Origin: Rhizobiaceae bacterium
GTDB taxonomy: Bacteria; Pseudomonadota; Alphaproteobacteria; Rhizobiales; Rhizobiaceae
DNA: 64,000 nt
Reading direction: 5' to 3'
Assembly (NCBI GenBank): GCA_023953905.1
Contig: JAMLJA010000006.1
Coordinates: 1 to 64,000, forward strand
The notes under the pieces were generated by a model. That model had not been told where the DNA came from. It did not search any database and saw nothing but the letters and a program-made list of their open reading frames with translations. This document shows positions 53,076 to 62,131 of this stretch, one piece after another. The position numbers and the translations under genes were made by a program. Each line of letters opens with the position of its first letter. Positions within the stretch are counted from its first letter, which is position 1.

Positions 53076-54314
53076 TCAGCCATTTGGTCCAGCCGTCGTC
53101 ACCACGGCCGGCTCGGGCAGTTTCCGCCAGACAAGCCACGCTATGACAGCAAGGGTGGTCATCGCGGGAATAACGGTCGCCAGAGCGAATACGGGTTCGC
53201 CGATCATGGCGCAGACCGAGCCGCCCAGAAGACCGCCGCCCATCTGGATAAAACCGTTCATGGAGGCTGCGGCACCCGCGTGCCGCGGGAATGGCGCAAG
53301 CGCAGCGGTGGTCAGAGCGGGTGTCATGAATGCGATACCGAAAGCTGACAGCGACACCGGACCCATCACGTCGAAGAAGTTTGGCGGCTCGACACGCAGC
53401 AGCGTGAACAGGAGCACACTGCCGCCACTTATGAAGAAGAGCCCGATCGGAACAAGTCGCAATGCGCCAATGAGTCCGATCAACCACCTGACCACCACCG
53501 AGCCGATAAAATAGCCTCCCGTCTGGGCCAGCATGGCAAGCCCGAATTCGGTTGGTGTAAGTCCCACCCGATCCATCAGAATGAACGGCAGCACGGTCGC
53601 CTGGGTGTAGAGCGTGCCGACGGCGGTTCCAAGAATGACGCTGCAGAGAACGAAATAGGGTGTCGTCAGCAGCATTCGGTAGGACGAAATCAGGGCGCGG
53701 GGACGAATGCGCGACAGGTCTCGCACTACGGTCTCCACCATGCAGAAGCGAACCAGCAGCATCAGTGCGATGCCGGCGACCACCATCAGCATAAAGATCG
53801 CATGCCACCCGGCGAACTGCATCGTTATGCCGCCGAGGGTCGGCGCGAATGCAGGTCCGACGGCGAGGATCATGCCAATGAGATTCATGATCCTGGCGGA
53901 TCGGTCATGCGTGAACAGATCGCGCACGAGTGCCCGGGCGATCGCCACGCCAACCGCCGCGCCAAATCCCTGAATGAAGCGGGCAACGATGAGCACTTCG
54001 ATACTCGGTGCAACGAGCGCCGCGATCGACGCAGCGATGTAAATACCCAGGAAGACAAGCGTGACGGGCTTGCGCCCAAAACCGTCAGAGAGAACGCCGC
54101 AAACCAGTTGCGCAAGGGCGAACCCGCCAAAATAGAGCGAGAGCGTCATCTTCGCGGCCGCTTCGGTCGAGCCGAACGCGCGCACGATTTCGGGCATGGC
54201 GGGTGTGAAGAGGGCCATCGAGATGGGACCGATAGCGACCAGAGCGGCTCCAAGTAGAGCGACGCGCCGCTCGCTCATCAGCGGTGGCGCGGGCCGAGTC
54301 GCCTGAAGCGTCAT
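53076..54314 (-). CDS. MFS drug efflux transporter, Bcr/CflA type
   Basis: Proton-coupled major facilitator of the 12-helix DHA1 group. 412 residues with twelve hydrophobic segments, the DHA1 motif between helices 2 and 3 (GVLSDGFGRKPVTLV) and helix-5 motif C-like region (AVGPAFAPTLGG), as in bicyclomycin-resistance proteins. ATG 54314 overlaps the MarR stop by four bases (ATGA), so the pump is coupled to its probable repressor. Substrate is unknown. Confidence 0.9.
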   Translation of the reverse strand: MTLQATRPAPPLMSERRVALLGAALVAIGPISMALFTPAMPEIVRAFGSTEAAAKMTLSLYFGGFALAQLVCGVLSDGFGRKPVTLVFLGIYIAASIAALVAPSIEVLIVARFIQGFGAAVGVAIARALVRDLFTHDRSARIMNLIGMILAVGPAFAPTLGGITMQFAGWHAIFMLMVVAGIALMLLVRFCMVETVVRDLSRIRPRALISSYRMLLTTPYFVLCSVILGTAVGTLYTQATVLPFILMDRVGLTPTEFGLAMLAQTGGYFIGSVVVRWLIGLIGALRLVPIGLFFISGGSVLLFTLLRVEPPNFFDVMGPVSLSAFGIAFMTPALTTAALAPFPRHAGAAASMNGFIQMGGGLLGGSVCAMIGEPVFALATVIPAMTTLAVIAWLVWRKLPEPAVVTTAGPNG

Positions 54315-54784
54315 GCGGCGGCGTCCGGCTTGCTGCGGTTGGCCCTCGATTCGATAAGATTGTCCCGCGCTACGCGCAGCGTGTGCAGAAATTCGGCCCA
54401 TTCATCCCGGCTCATTCCCGCAGATGCGACGCGGCTTGCCCCTTGCGACAGTTGCCTGATGGCACGCAACACATCGGTGGCCGCTTCCGTTGTCTGAACG
54501 AGCTTGGCACGACGGTCGTCAGGGTCGGGCAATCGCTGGACCAGATGCTTGGCCTCCAGTCTGTCGATGAAGCCAGTTACCGTCATAGCTTCCACACCCA
54601 TGAACTCGGCAAGCGTGGTCTGGCGCAGCGGCCCGCTGCGGGCCACATGGGCGAGAGTTCTGGCCTCTCCGGGGGTTACGCCTATGCCGGCTTCGGCAAC
54701 GCTGCTGTCAAAGTCGGCGCGCACCAACCTGGCGAGATCAGTGACAAGGAAGCCAAAGCTGTGTGGATCGACATGGGCGGGCAA
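54311..54784 (-). CDS. MarR-family transcriptional regulator
   Basis: Winged-helix repressor of 157 residues (ARSGPLRQTTLAEFMGVEAM, then TVTGFIDRLEAKHLVQRLPDPDDRRAKLV, wing and recognition helix). The only start that includes the first helix is TTG 54784. It is the first gene of the marR-MFS pair and has a 13-bp palindrome 24 bases upstream of its start, probably its own operator. The usual logic is release by a toxic phenolic or drug, followed by expression of the pump. Confidence 0.9.
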   Translation of the reverse strand: MPAHVDPHSFGFLVTDLARLVRADFDSSVAEAGIGVTPGEARTLAHVARSGPLRQTTLAEFMGVEAMTVTGFIDRLEAKHLVQRLPDPDDRRAKLVQTTEAATDVLRAIRQLSQGASRVASAGMSRDEWAEFLHTLRVARDNLIESRANRSKPDAAA

Positions 54785-54807
54785 GAGAAACCCAATTAGT
54801 AAGTTTG

Positions 54808-54820
54808 CCTTATAATAAGG
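54808..54820. promoter_or_regulatory. Candidate MarR operator
   Basis: CCTTAT-A-ATAAGG is a perfect 13-bp palindrome 24-36 bases upstream of the MarR start, in the gap shared with the divergent M3 peptidase gene. It contains TATAAT on the plus strand and TATTATAA on the minus strand, so a bound repressor would cover a -10 element. Confidence 0.5.
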
Positions 54821-54919
54821 TATGCGTAGCGATGGCGATTGTCATCGTCAAGCCGGTTGCGGGATGCCCGATAGCTGCCTACATGCGTTTTCCAATCACG
54901 TGATACCGCAGAGCCCGCC

Positions 54920-56974
54920 ATGTCCGCTTCTCCCGCCATTGACCTTGCAACGCATGCTCTCACGCAATGGACCGGGCCGTTGAGCTTGCCTGACTTCACA
55001 CGCATTGGCGACGGCGATTTTGCGCCTGTCTTCGACACAGCGCTTGCCGCGCACAAGAAGGAAATCGACGCAATCGCTCAAAACCCTGAGCCGCCGACCA
55101 TCGAGAACACCTTGAAGGCGCTCGAACTTTCAGGAGATCCGCTTCACCGGGTGTCCGCCGTGTTCTGGTGCCGTGCCGGAGCCCATACCAATGAGGCGAT
55201 ACAAAAGCTGGAGCGGGAAATCTCGCCGAAAATGGCGCGGCACTATTCTGCCATCTCCATGAACGCGCCGCTGTTCGCGCGGATCGACGCGCTCTATCAG
55301 CAGCGCGCAAGCCTGAAGCTCGACCCTGAGACGCTACGCGTGCTGGAGAAGTCCTGGAAGGGGTTCGTCAAATCGGGTGCAAAGCTCGACGAAAAGGGCA
55401 AGCAGCGACTGGCGGCGATCAACGAGGAACTCGCCTCGCTCGGTGCCCGCTTCGGTCAGAACGTGCTGGCCGACGAACGCGACTGGGTGTTGTTTCTGGA
55501 CGAGGCGGACCTGGCCGGCATTCCAACTTTCCTCAAGAGTGCGATGGCGGAGGCAGCCGAAGCACGTGGGCAGAAGGGACGTTTTGCCGTCACCCTGTCG
55601 CGGTCGATCTATGAGCCCTTCACGACCTTGTCGGAGCGCCGTGACCTGCGCGAGAAGGCTTTCAAGGCCTTTACCATGCGTGGGCAGAATGGCGGTGAGA
55701 CGGACAATTCCGCCATTGTGCGCGACACGCTGGCGCTGCGTGCGGAAAAGGCGAAACTGGTCGGCTATGACACCTACGCCGATCTGAAGCTCGACGACAC
55801 GATGGCCAAGACCCCGTCGGCAGTGATGGATCTCCTCAATCCGGTGTGGGTCAAGGCACGCGAGAAAGCCGTCGCTGACCTGACCGAGCTTGGCCGAATC
55901 GCTGCTGACGAAGGGGCAAACGAGGCGATCGAAGCCTGGGACTGGCGCTTCTATCAGGAGAAACTGCGCGTCGAAAAATATGCGTTCGACGAGGCGGAGT
56001 TGAAGCCTTATCTGCAACTCGATCGGGTAATTGAAGCCTGTTTCGATGTGGCGGGGCGCCTTTTCGGCCTCACCTTCGTGGAAAAGCCCGGGATCGCCAC
56101 GTGGCATGAGGATGTGCGCGTGTTTGCCGTGCGCAACGCAGATGGCAGCGAGCGTGGCCTTTTCCTCGCGGACTACTTTGCCCGTTCGTCCAAACGATCG
56201 GGTGCCTGGATGAGCTCGCTTCAGTCAGGCTACAAGCTTGGCAACGGCTCGATGCCGATCATCTACAACATCATGAACTTCGCGAAACCGTCGGCCGGGC
56301 AGCCCGCCTTGCTGTCCGTCGACGAGGCCAAGACGCTGTTTCATGAATTCGGCCACGCCCTCCACGGAATGCTGACCGATGTGACCTGGCCATCCGTTGC
56401 CGGCACTGCGGTCAGCCGAGATTTTGTCGAACTGCCATCGCAGCTTTACGAGCACTGGCTGACCGTTCCGGACATTCTCGAAAAACATGCGCGCCACTAT
56501 GAGACCGGCAAGCCGATGCCCAAGGCGCTGCTGGACAAGATGCTGGCCGCCCGCAATTTCGCGGCAGGTTTCAACACGGTCGAATTCACCTCGTCCGCGC
56601 TGGTCGACATGGCATATCATTCGCGTGCCGATGCGCCTTCCGATCCGCTCGCATTTGAGGCCGAGACGCTTGCAAAGCTCGATATGCCGTCGACGATCGC
56701 GATGCGTCACCGCACGCCACACTTCCTTCATGTGTTTTCGGGTGATGGCTACTCTGCCGGATATTATTCCTACATGTGGTCGGAAGTGCTGGATGCCGAC
56801 GCGTTTCAGGCTTTCGAGGAAACCGGAGATCCCTTCGATCCAGCGATGTCACACAAACTGCTGAAGAACATTTATTCTGCGGGTGGATCGAGAGACCCTG
56901 AAGAACTCTACCTTTCCTTCCGCGGCAGGATGCCCGCGGCAGAGGCCATGATGGCCAAGCGCGGCCTGCTCTAG
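54920..56974 (+). CDS. dcp: M3-family zinc oligopeptidase, peptidyl-dipeptidase Dcp type
   Basis: Cytosolic zinc peptidase that degrades short peptides. 684 residues, the length of Dcp and oligopeptidase A. The zinc motif is FHEFGHALHG with H475, E476 and H479; the segment after it, GTAVSRDFVELPSQLYEHW, is closer to Dcp (GTNTPRDFVEFPSQ) than to oligopeptidase A. C-terminal YSAGYYSYMWSEVLDADAF is the M3 substrate-binding block. It has no signal peptide. It is divergent from the marR-MFS pair, with no close operon partner. Confidence 0.9.
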   Translation: MSASPAIDLATHALTQWTGPLSLPDFTRIGDGDFAPVFDTALAAHKKEIDAIAQNPEPPTIENTLKALELSGDPLHRVSAVFWCRAGAHTNEAIQKLEREISPKMARHYSAISMNAPLFARIDALYQQRASLKLDPETLRVLEKSWKGFVKSGAKLDEKGKQRLAAINEELASLGARFGQNVLADERDWVLFLDEADLAGIPTFLKSAMAEAAEARGQKGRFAVTLSRSIYEPFTTLSERRDLREKAFKAFTMRGQNGGETDNSAIVRDTLALRAEKAKLVGYDTYADLKLDDTMAKTPSAVMDLLNPVWVKAREKAVADLTELGRIAADEGANEAIEAWDWRFYQEKLRVEKYAFDEAELKPYLQLDRVIEACFDVAGRLFGLTFVEKPGIATWHEDVRVFAVRNADGSERGLFLADYFARSSKRSGAWMSSLQSGYKLGNGSMPIIYNIMNFAKPSAGQPALLSVDEAKTLFHEFGHALHGMLTDVTWPSVAGTAVSRDFVELPSQLYEHWLTVPDILEKHARHYETGKPMPKALLDKMLAARNFAAGFNTVEFTSSALVDMAYHSRADAPSDPLAFEAETLAKLDMPSTIAMRHRTPHFLHVFSGDGYSAGYYSYMWSEVLDADAFQAFEETGDPFDPAMSHKLLKNIYSAGGSRDPEELYLSFRGRMPAAEAMMAKRGLL

Positions 56975-57007
56975 TGGACCGACCAGGCGGTGAAATCACA
57001 CAGAAAC

Positions 57008-57026
57008 GGGCGGCAGCGTGCCGCCC
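57008..57026. other. Stem-loop between the M3 peptidase and yghU-like genes
   Basis: GGGCGGCA-GCG-TGCCGCCC is a perfect eight-base stem with a three-base loop, 33 bases after the peptidase stop. No U-tract follows, so it may be a Rho-independent-like stop of low efficiency or an RNA-stability element. Confidence 0.4.
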
Positions 57027-57056
57027 CAGGTTCAGCGAAAATTCGGGAGCTCCGAA

Positions 57057-57932
57057 ATGAGTGATTCAACTGAGTATGTTCCGCCGAAGGTGTGGACGTG
57101 GGACCAGGCAAGCGGTGGGCAATTCGCGAATATCAACCGGCCTATCGCCGGAGCGACGCATGAGAAAGAGCTGCCGGTTGGCAAGCACCCGTTCCAACTC
57201 TACTCGCTGGCCACGCCAAACGGCCAGAAAGTCACAATCATGTTCGAGGAGCTTCTGGCGCTTGGCCACAGCGGTGCCGAATACGATGCGTGGCTGATCA
57301 ATATCGGTGAGGGCGAGCAGTTCGGCAGCGGCTTCGTCGAGGTCAATCCCAACTCCAAGATTCCAGCATTGATGGACCGTTCGGGGCCTGAGCCAATCCG
57401 GCTCTTCGAATCCGGCTCCATCCTGTTTCATCTTGCCGAGAAGTTCGGCGAGTTCCTGCCCAAGGATATGCCCGGTCGTGCCGAATGCATGAACTGGCTG
57501 TTCTGGCAGATGGGCAGCGCGCCCTATCTGGGCGGCGGCTTTGGCCATTTCTATGCCTATGCACCCACCAAGATGGAATATCCCATCAATCGCTTCGCCA
57601 TGGAAACGAAACGCCAGCTCGACGTGCTGGACCGTCGTCTCGCGGAAGTAGAGTATCTGGCAGGCGATGCCTACACGATTGCCGATATCGCGGTATTCCC
57701 CTGGTATGGCGGCCTGGTCATGGGCTGGCAGTATGGTGCTGCCGAGTTCCTGTCCGTCAAGGACTACAAGAATGTGCTGCGTTGGGCCGAGGCGATCTAT
57801 GCACGGCCGGCCGTGAAGCGCGGGCGAATGGTCAACCGTGCAACCGGCGAACCTGCAGGCCAGTTACGCGAGCGTCACGACGCCAGCGATTTTGAAACCC
57901 GGACGCAGGACAAGCTCGAGGCCAAGGGCTAA
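57057..57932 (+). CDS. yghU: Glutathione S-transferase family disulfide-bond oxidoreductase, YghU type
   Basis: Nu-class glutathione transferase that binds two glutathione molecules and has disulfide reductase activity. The 291 residues start MSDSTEYVPPKVWTWD and contain NRPIAGATHEKELPVGKHPFQ (Nu-class N-terminal extension), thioredoxin-fold PNGQKVTIMFEELL, NPNSKIPAL and the helical C-terminal domain (YTIADIAVFPWYGG). GGGAG precedes ATG 57057. Length and N-terminal extension match E. coli YghU. No operon partner: the next gene is convergent. Confidence 0.93.
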   Translation: MSDSTEYVPPKVWTWDQASGGQFANINRPIAGATHEKELPVGKHPFQLYSLATPNGQKVTIMFEELLALGHSGAEYDAWLINIGEGEQFGSGFVEVNPNSKIPALMDRSGPEPIRLFESGSILFHLAEKFGEFLPKDMPGRAECMNWLFWQMGSAPYLGGGFGHFYAYAPTKMEYPINRFAMETKRQLDVLDRRLAEVEYLAGDAYTIADIAVFPWYGGLVMGWQYGAAEFLSVKDYKNVLRWAEAIYARPAVKRGRMVNRATGEPAGQLRERHDASDFETRTQDKLEAKG

Positions 57933-57938
57933 GTCCCG

Positions 57939-59675
57939 TCAGGTCACCGGCTCTGCCGGAGCCCTGGACAGCTTCACGGTGGACGCGTCTGGTGGCGCGT
58001 CCGCTGGCACGATCCGCACCTTGAGAGGCTTGGCTCGACCCCGGATGTCGATGTCCCGTGTCTCATAGCCGGTCATATCGAGACCCGAGAGATCCGCCGC
58101 TGTTTCGGAGATGACGATCGCGGCGTTGAATTCCTTGGCGACACTTTCGAGCCGGCTCGCAATGTTCACCGTGTCTCCGATGGCCGTCACACCCATCGTC
58201 TTGCCGTAGCCCATGGTGCCGACAATCGCGGCTCCGGAGTGGATGCCGATCGCGATGCGCAGTGGCTGCCCCAATTCGGCAGACAGTTCGTCGCTGACGC
58301 GTTGCAGTTCCCGTATGATCGCGGACGATGCGACGAGCGCCTGTCGGCACGCCTCTTCTCTTGAAGAGTTGAGCCCGAAGATGGCCATGGCGCCGTCGCC
58401 AATGAATTTGTCGAGGCGACCACCCGCACCTTCCACGGCCCTGCCGACCAGAGCGAAATATCGGTTGAGCAGGAAGACGGTGTCGAATGGAAGCTTGTGA
58501 TCGGAGATCGCGGTGAAGCTTCTAAGGTCGCAGAACAGAATGGCGACCTCCTGTTCACGCCCGGGAGTCGGCACGACGCCCGGACCGAAGATACCGAAAT
58601 TGCGGTCGACAGCGAGCATAGGCGCGACCTTGATGTCCTCATCCGGGTGAAGCTGGCAGGCAAGCCGGACATCGGGTTCCGCATGAATGCGGGTGAGGGT
58701 CGATTTCTCGATGGGCCCCAAGGGCGGCAGCGCATCCAGCCCTTCAAGTACCCGTACACGACAGGTCGAGCATCGACCCCGGCCGCCGCAAACGGCGTTG
58801 TGCGGGATGCCGCCAAGACGGCTGGCTTCCAGAACCGTATAGCCCCTCGGCACCCTTACCCTTTGACCTGACGCGTAGCGGATCTCGACGACGCTGCGGC
58901 GCTCGCGGTAGGTGCGAACCATTCGCAGGAACAGGACCAACACTATGATGGCGGCATAGACCGCATAGGCGAATTCGATCGTGAGATCCCTCAGTGCCTC
59001 CGCAGAATTGAGAAGCGCGGGGTCGATGCCGGATGTTCCGGTGAAGAGTACATATTGCACTGTGCGACCGGCATTGACGAAGCCAAGCAACGTCAGCACG
59101 GGCACAAGAGCCGCGACGATGATCAGTACGGGGCCGGCTTCCGCGAACCATGGTCTGTAGCGAAGCCAGAAGTACAGTCCCAGACACCCGTGGACCCAGA
59201 TTGCGACCACGGCAATCGCCTGCTGGAGACCCTTGCTCGGCGACCAGACCCAAAGAGAATTGACAACGAATTCATAGGTGTCGTCGACACCTGAAAGTTC
59301 GCTGAAAATGCGGGTGCCAATCACATGCTGCGCAATCAACAGCGGAATCAGCAGTCCCAGCCCGACCTGCAAGGCTTCCCGCCATGGCATGATGAGTGTG
59401 CGCCGACGATAGAGGGCAAACATCACCAGAGTAACGTGGACAAGCAGAGCGCCATAGAACACCACCGTGCCCACCGGATTGCGCCACAGCATCATGAACC
59501 ACTGACGTCCCGCTTCGGCGGCATCCAGCGAAATCAGTGCGAGCATGTGGTTTGCAAAATGCAGGACCACGAAGATCATCAGCACGAGGCCGGACGAAAG
59601 GCGCGCTGTGCGGAGCCATTGTTCGCCGCTTCTGCGACTCGCGATCATTCCTCGGCGTTGGGCAAGAAGGGTCAT
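57939..59675 (-). CDS. Membrane adenylate cyclase with diheme-type anchor and 2Fe-2S domain (CyaC-like)
   Basis: Class III nucleotide cyclase of 578 residues in three parts. Residues 1-250 form about six membrane helices with histidines H39/H43, H80, H117 and H162, spaced like the tetra-histidine signature of diheme-b succinate:quinone oxidoreductase anchors. Residues 262-345 are a ferredoxin domain with C296, C302, C305 and C340. Residues 375-560 are the cyclase domain (VAILFCDLRSFTAISD with metal-binding Asp, IGDGAMAIFG and TAIGDTVNIASRLE). Sinorhizobium meliloti CyaC has the same layout and responds to quinone redox state, so this protein probably links respiratory status to cAMP. AAGGGGG precedes the ATG. 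Confidence 0.92.
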   Translation of the reverse strand: MTLLAQRRGMIASRRSGEQWLRTARLSSGLVLMIFVVLHFANHMLALISLDAAEAGRQWFMMLWRNPVGTVVFYGALLVHVTLVMFALYRRRTLIMPWREALQVGLGLLIPLLIAQHVIGTRIFSELSGVDDTYEFVVNSLWVWSPSKGLQQAIAVVAIWVHGCLGLYFWLRYRPWFAEAGPVLIIVAALVPVLTLLGFVNAGRTVQYVLFTGTSGIDPALLNSAEALRDLTIEFAYAVYAAIIVLVLFLRMVRTYRERRSVVEIRYASGQRVRVPRGYTVLEASRLGGIPHNAVCGGRGRCSTCRVRVLEGLDALPPLGPIEKSTLTRIHAEPDVRLACQLHPDEDIKVAPMLAVDRNFGIFGPGVVPTPGREQEVAILFCDLRSFTAISDHKLPFDTVFLLNRYFALVGRAVEGAGGRLDKFIGDGAMAIFGLNSSREEACRQALVASSAIIRELQRVSDELSAELGQPLRIAIGIHSGAAIVGTMGYGKTMGVTAIGDTVNIASRLESVAKEFNAAIVISETAADLSGLDMTGYETRDIDIRGRAKPLKVRIVPADAPPDASTVKLSRAPAEPVT

Positions 59676-59796
59676 CGGCCCCCTTGTGAAACGGGCTTCG
59701 GTCGCACAGTCTTACAATGTTGCCGAGCCGCATCAACGGTCAGCACAGACAAGCCCGAATATCGCTTGAAGAGCTGCGGGTGTTGAGCGCCGAGCT

Positions 59797-60090
59797 TCAG
59801 TCGAGATGCATGCGGCGCCTAACCGGCGCGTTCTCTATCGAGGCGGTTTTGATCGCTGGGATAACCACTTCCGGCTTGCCCGGCGTGGTTGGGCCAGTCG
59901 TGATGAAATCTACACCGAGATCGGGTTCATCGACGGTAGCGACCACAACATGGCGAGCGGCTTTCTCGGAGGGGTCATAGGCAAACGCCGCGGTGGCGGC
60001 CATCGCCACAACCGCAAGACCGACTGTTCCAACCCTTGTCCAATGAAGGCGCTCGTAATTCATCGCTATCGATAACAGCCCCGAAAGCAT
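59797..60090 (-). CDS. Small secreted or membrane-anchored hypothetical protein
   Basis: A 97-residue product from ATG 60090 (MLSGLLSIAMNYERLHWTRV); ATG 60063 is a close alternative. It has a basic start, a hydrophobic helix (VGTVGLAVVAMAATAAFA) that could be a signal peptide cut before YDPSEKAAR, and a Thr/Pro/Val-rich mature part. An AAGGTGAG sequence lies upstream. I do not recognise the family. It lies 121 bases upstream of the cyclase gene on the same strand and divergent from typA. Coding is likely but not certain. Confidence 0.5.
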   Translation of the reverse strand: MLSGLLSIAMNYERLHWTRVGTVGLAVVAMAATAAFAYDPSEKAARHVVVATVDEPDLGVDFITTGPTTPGKPEVVIPAIKTASIENAPVRRRMHLD

Positions 60091-60243
60091 ATGGTTCCAC
60101 TCACCTTCGCAGCAATTCCTGAACAATCGGTAACCGCCTTTCGGCGCGCCCCCTTTCGCAGATGCGAAAAACGCTGTATGAGCGCGCCAACGAAATGTGG
60201 CGCTGCCTGCGGCGCGCCTTGCTAAATCCCGAGAACGCACACC

Positions 60244-62061
60244 ATGAACCTCCGCAATATCGCGATCATCGCGCACGTCGACCATGGCAAGACAACATTG
60301 GTCGATGCCCTTCTCAAGCAGTCCGGCTCGTTCCGGGAGAACCAGCGCGTGGCCGAACGCGCAATGGATTCCAACGATCTCGAGAAGGAGCGCGGCATCA
60401 CCATTCTCGCCAAGGCGACCTCGGTCGACTGGAAGGACACCCGGATCAACATCGTCGATACGCCTGGCCATGCCGACTTCGGTGGAGAGGTGGAGCGTAT
60501 CCTGTCGATGGTCGATAGCGCCATCGTGCTGGTGGACGCGGCCGAAGGGCCGATGCCTCAGACGAAGTTCGTGGTGGGCAAGGCACTCAAGGTTGGGCTC
60601 AAGCCCATCGTCGTGATCAACAAGATCGATCGTCCCGATGCCCGCCACCAGGAAGTCATCAACGAGGTCTTCGACCTGTTTGCCGCACTCGACGCGACTG
60701 ACGAGCAGCTCGACTTTCCGATTCTCTATGGTTCAGGGCGCGATGGATGGGTCTCGGAGAATCCCGAAGGACCAAAGGATCAGGGCCTCGCGCCGCTGTT
60801 TGATCTCGTTCTGAAGCATGTTCCTTCACCGACGGTTCATCCCGGTCCGTTCCGGATGATCGGCACGATCCTGGAGGCCAATCCGTTCTTGGGTCGCATC
60901 ATCACCGGTCGTATCGAATCAGGCACTCTGAAGCCGAATCAGGCAGTGAAGGTGCTGCATCATGATGGCTCGCTGCTCGAAAATGGGCGCATTTCCAAGA
61001 TTCTGGCCTTCCGGGGCCTTGAGCGGCAGCCCATCGACGAAGCGCAGGCGGGCGACATCGTCGCTATTGCCGGCCTTTCCAAGGGCACTGTCGCCGATAC
61101 GTTCTGCGATCCTTCGGTTACCGAGCCGCTGCACGCCCAGCCGATCGATCCGCCGACCGTCACGATGTCGTTCATCGTCAATGATTCCCCGCTTGCCGGT
61201 ACCGAAGGCGACAAGGTCACCAGCCGTGTCATCCGCGATAGATTGTTGAAGGAAGCCGAGGGCAATGTTGCTCTCAGGATCGAAGAATCCGCCGACAAGG
61301 ATTCTTTCTTCGTGTCCGGACGCGGCGAGCTTCAGCTTGCGGTCCTGATCGAGACGATGCGCCGCGAGGGTTTCGAACTGGCCGTTTCGCGTCCCCGCGT
61401 TGTCATGCAGAAGGATGACGAGGGCAATCTGCTCGAGCCGATCGAGGAAGTCGTTATCGACGTCGACGAGGAGCATGCGGGCGTCGTCGTGCAGAAGATG
61501 AGCGAGCGCAAGGCCGAGATGGTCGAGCTCCGGCCGTCCGGCGGCAATCGCCAGCGCCTTGTCTTCCATGCTCCGACGCGCGGCCTGATCGGTTACCAGT
61601 CCGAGCTGTTGACGGACACGCGCGGCACGGCGGTGATGAACCGCCTGTTCCATTCATACCAGCCCTACAAGGGCGAACTGCCAGGCCGTACGAACGGCGT
61701 TCTTATCTCCAACGAGCAGGGCGAATCCGTAGCCTACGCCATGTGGAACCTCGAGGATCGCGGCCCGATGGTGATCGATGCCGGCGTGAAGGTCTATCAG
61801 GGAATGATCATCGGCATTCACAGCCGCGACAACGACCTTGAGGTCAATGTGCTCAAGGGCAAGAAGCTGACCAACATCCGCGCCGCGGGCAAGGACGAGG
61901 CGGTCAAGCTGACCCCGCCCATTCGCATGACGCTGGAGCGCGCGCTCGCCTGGATTCAGGACGATGAACTGGTGGAAGTCACGCCGAAGTCGATCCGGCT
62001 TCGCAAGCTCTATCTCGATCCGAACGAGCGCAAGCGCTTCGAAAAGTCCAAGGTTGCCTGA
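60244..62061 (+). CDS. typA: Translational GTPase TypA/BipA
   Basis: Ribosome-associated GTPase of the EF-G family, needed for stress and low-temperature growth and 50S assembly in other bacteria. The 605-residue protein has G1 AHVDHGKTT (10-18), switch [10 protein letters not shown]3 [13 protein letters not shown]4 NKIDRPDAR, and the C-terminal BipA-specific region with [18 protein letters not shown]. Length is normal. It is monocistronic with a strong terminator 31 bases after the stop. Confidence 0.96.
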   Translation: MNLRNIAIIAHVDHGKTTLVDALLKQSGSFRENQRVAERAMDSNDLEKERGITILAKATSVDWKDTRINIVDTPGHADFGGEVERILSMVDSAIVLVDAAEGPMPQTKFVVGKALKVGLKPIVVINKIDRPDARHQEVINEVFDLFAALDATDEQLDFPILYGSGRDGWVSENPEGPKDQGLAPLFDLVLKHVPSPTVHPGPFRMIGTILEANPFLGRIITGRIESGTLKPNQAVKVLHHDGSLLENGRISKILAFRGLERQPIDEAQAGDIVAIAGLSKGTVADTFCDPSVTEPLHAQPIDPPTVTMSFIVNDSPLAGTEGDKVTSRVIRDRLLKEAEGNVALRIEESADKDSFFVSGRGELQLAVLIETMRREGFELAVSRPRVVMQKDDEGNLLEPIEEVVIDVDEEHAGVVVQKMSERKAEMVELRPSGGNRQRLVFHAPTRGLIGYQSELLTDTRGTAVMNRLFHSYQPYKGELPGRTNGVLISNEQGESVAYAMWNLEDRGPMVIDAGVKVYQGMIIGIHSRDNDLEVNVLKGKKLTNIRAAGKDEAVKLTPPIRMTLERALAWIQDDELVEVTPKSIRLRKLYLDPNERKRFEKSKVA

Positions 62062-62091
62062 GCAACCCCATCACTTCTTGAGAATATGCAG

Positions 62092-62121
62092 ATCGGCGGC
62101 CCGCATGAGGCCGCCGATTTT
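62092..62121 (+). terminator. Intrinsic terminator of typA
   Basis: ATCGGCGGCC (62092-62101) pairs perfectly with GGCCGCCGAT (62109-62118), seven-base loop, followed by TTTTC. It ends the typA transcript ahead of the convergent lactonase gene. Confidence 0.9.
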
Positions 62122-62131
62122 CATTGTGGGA

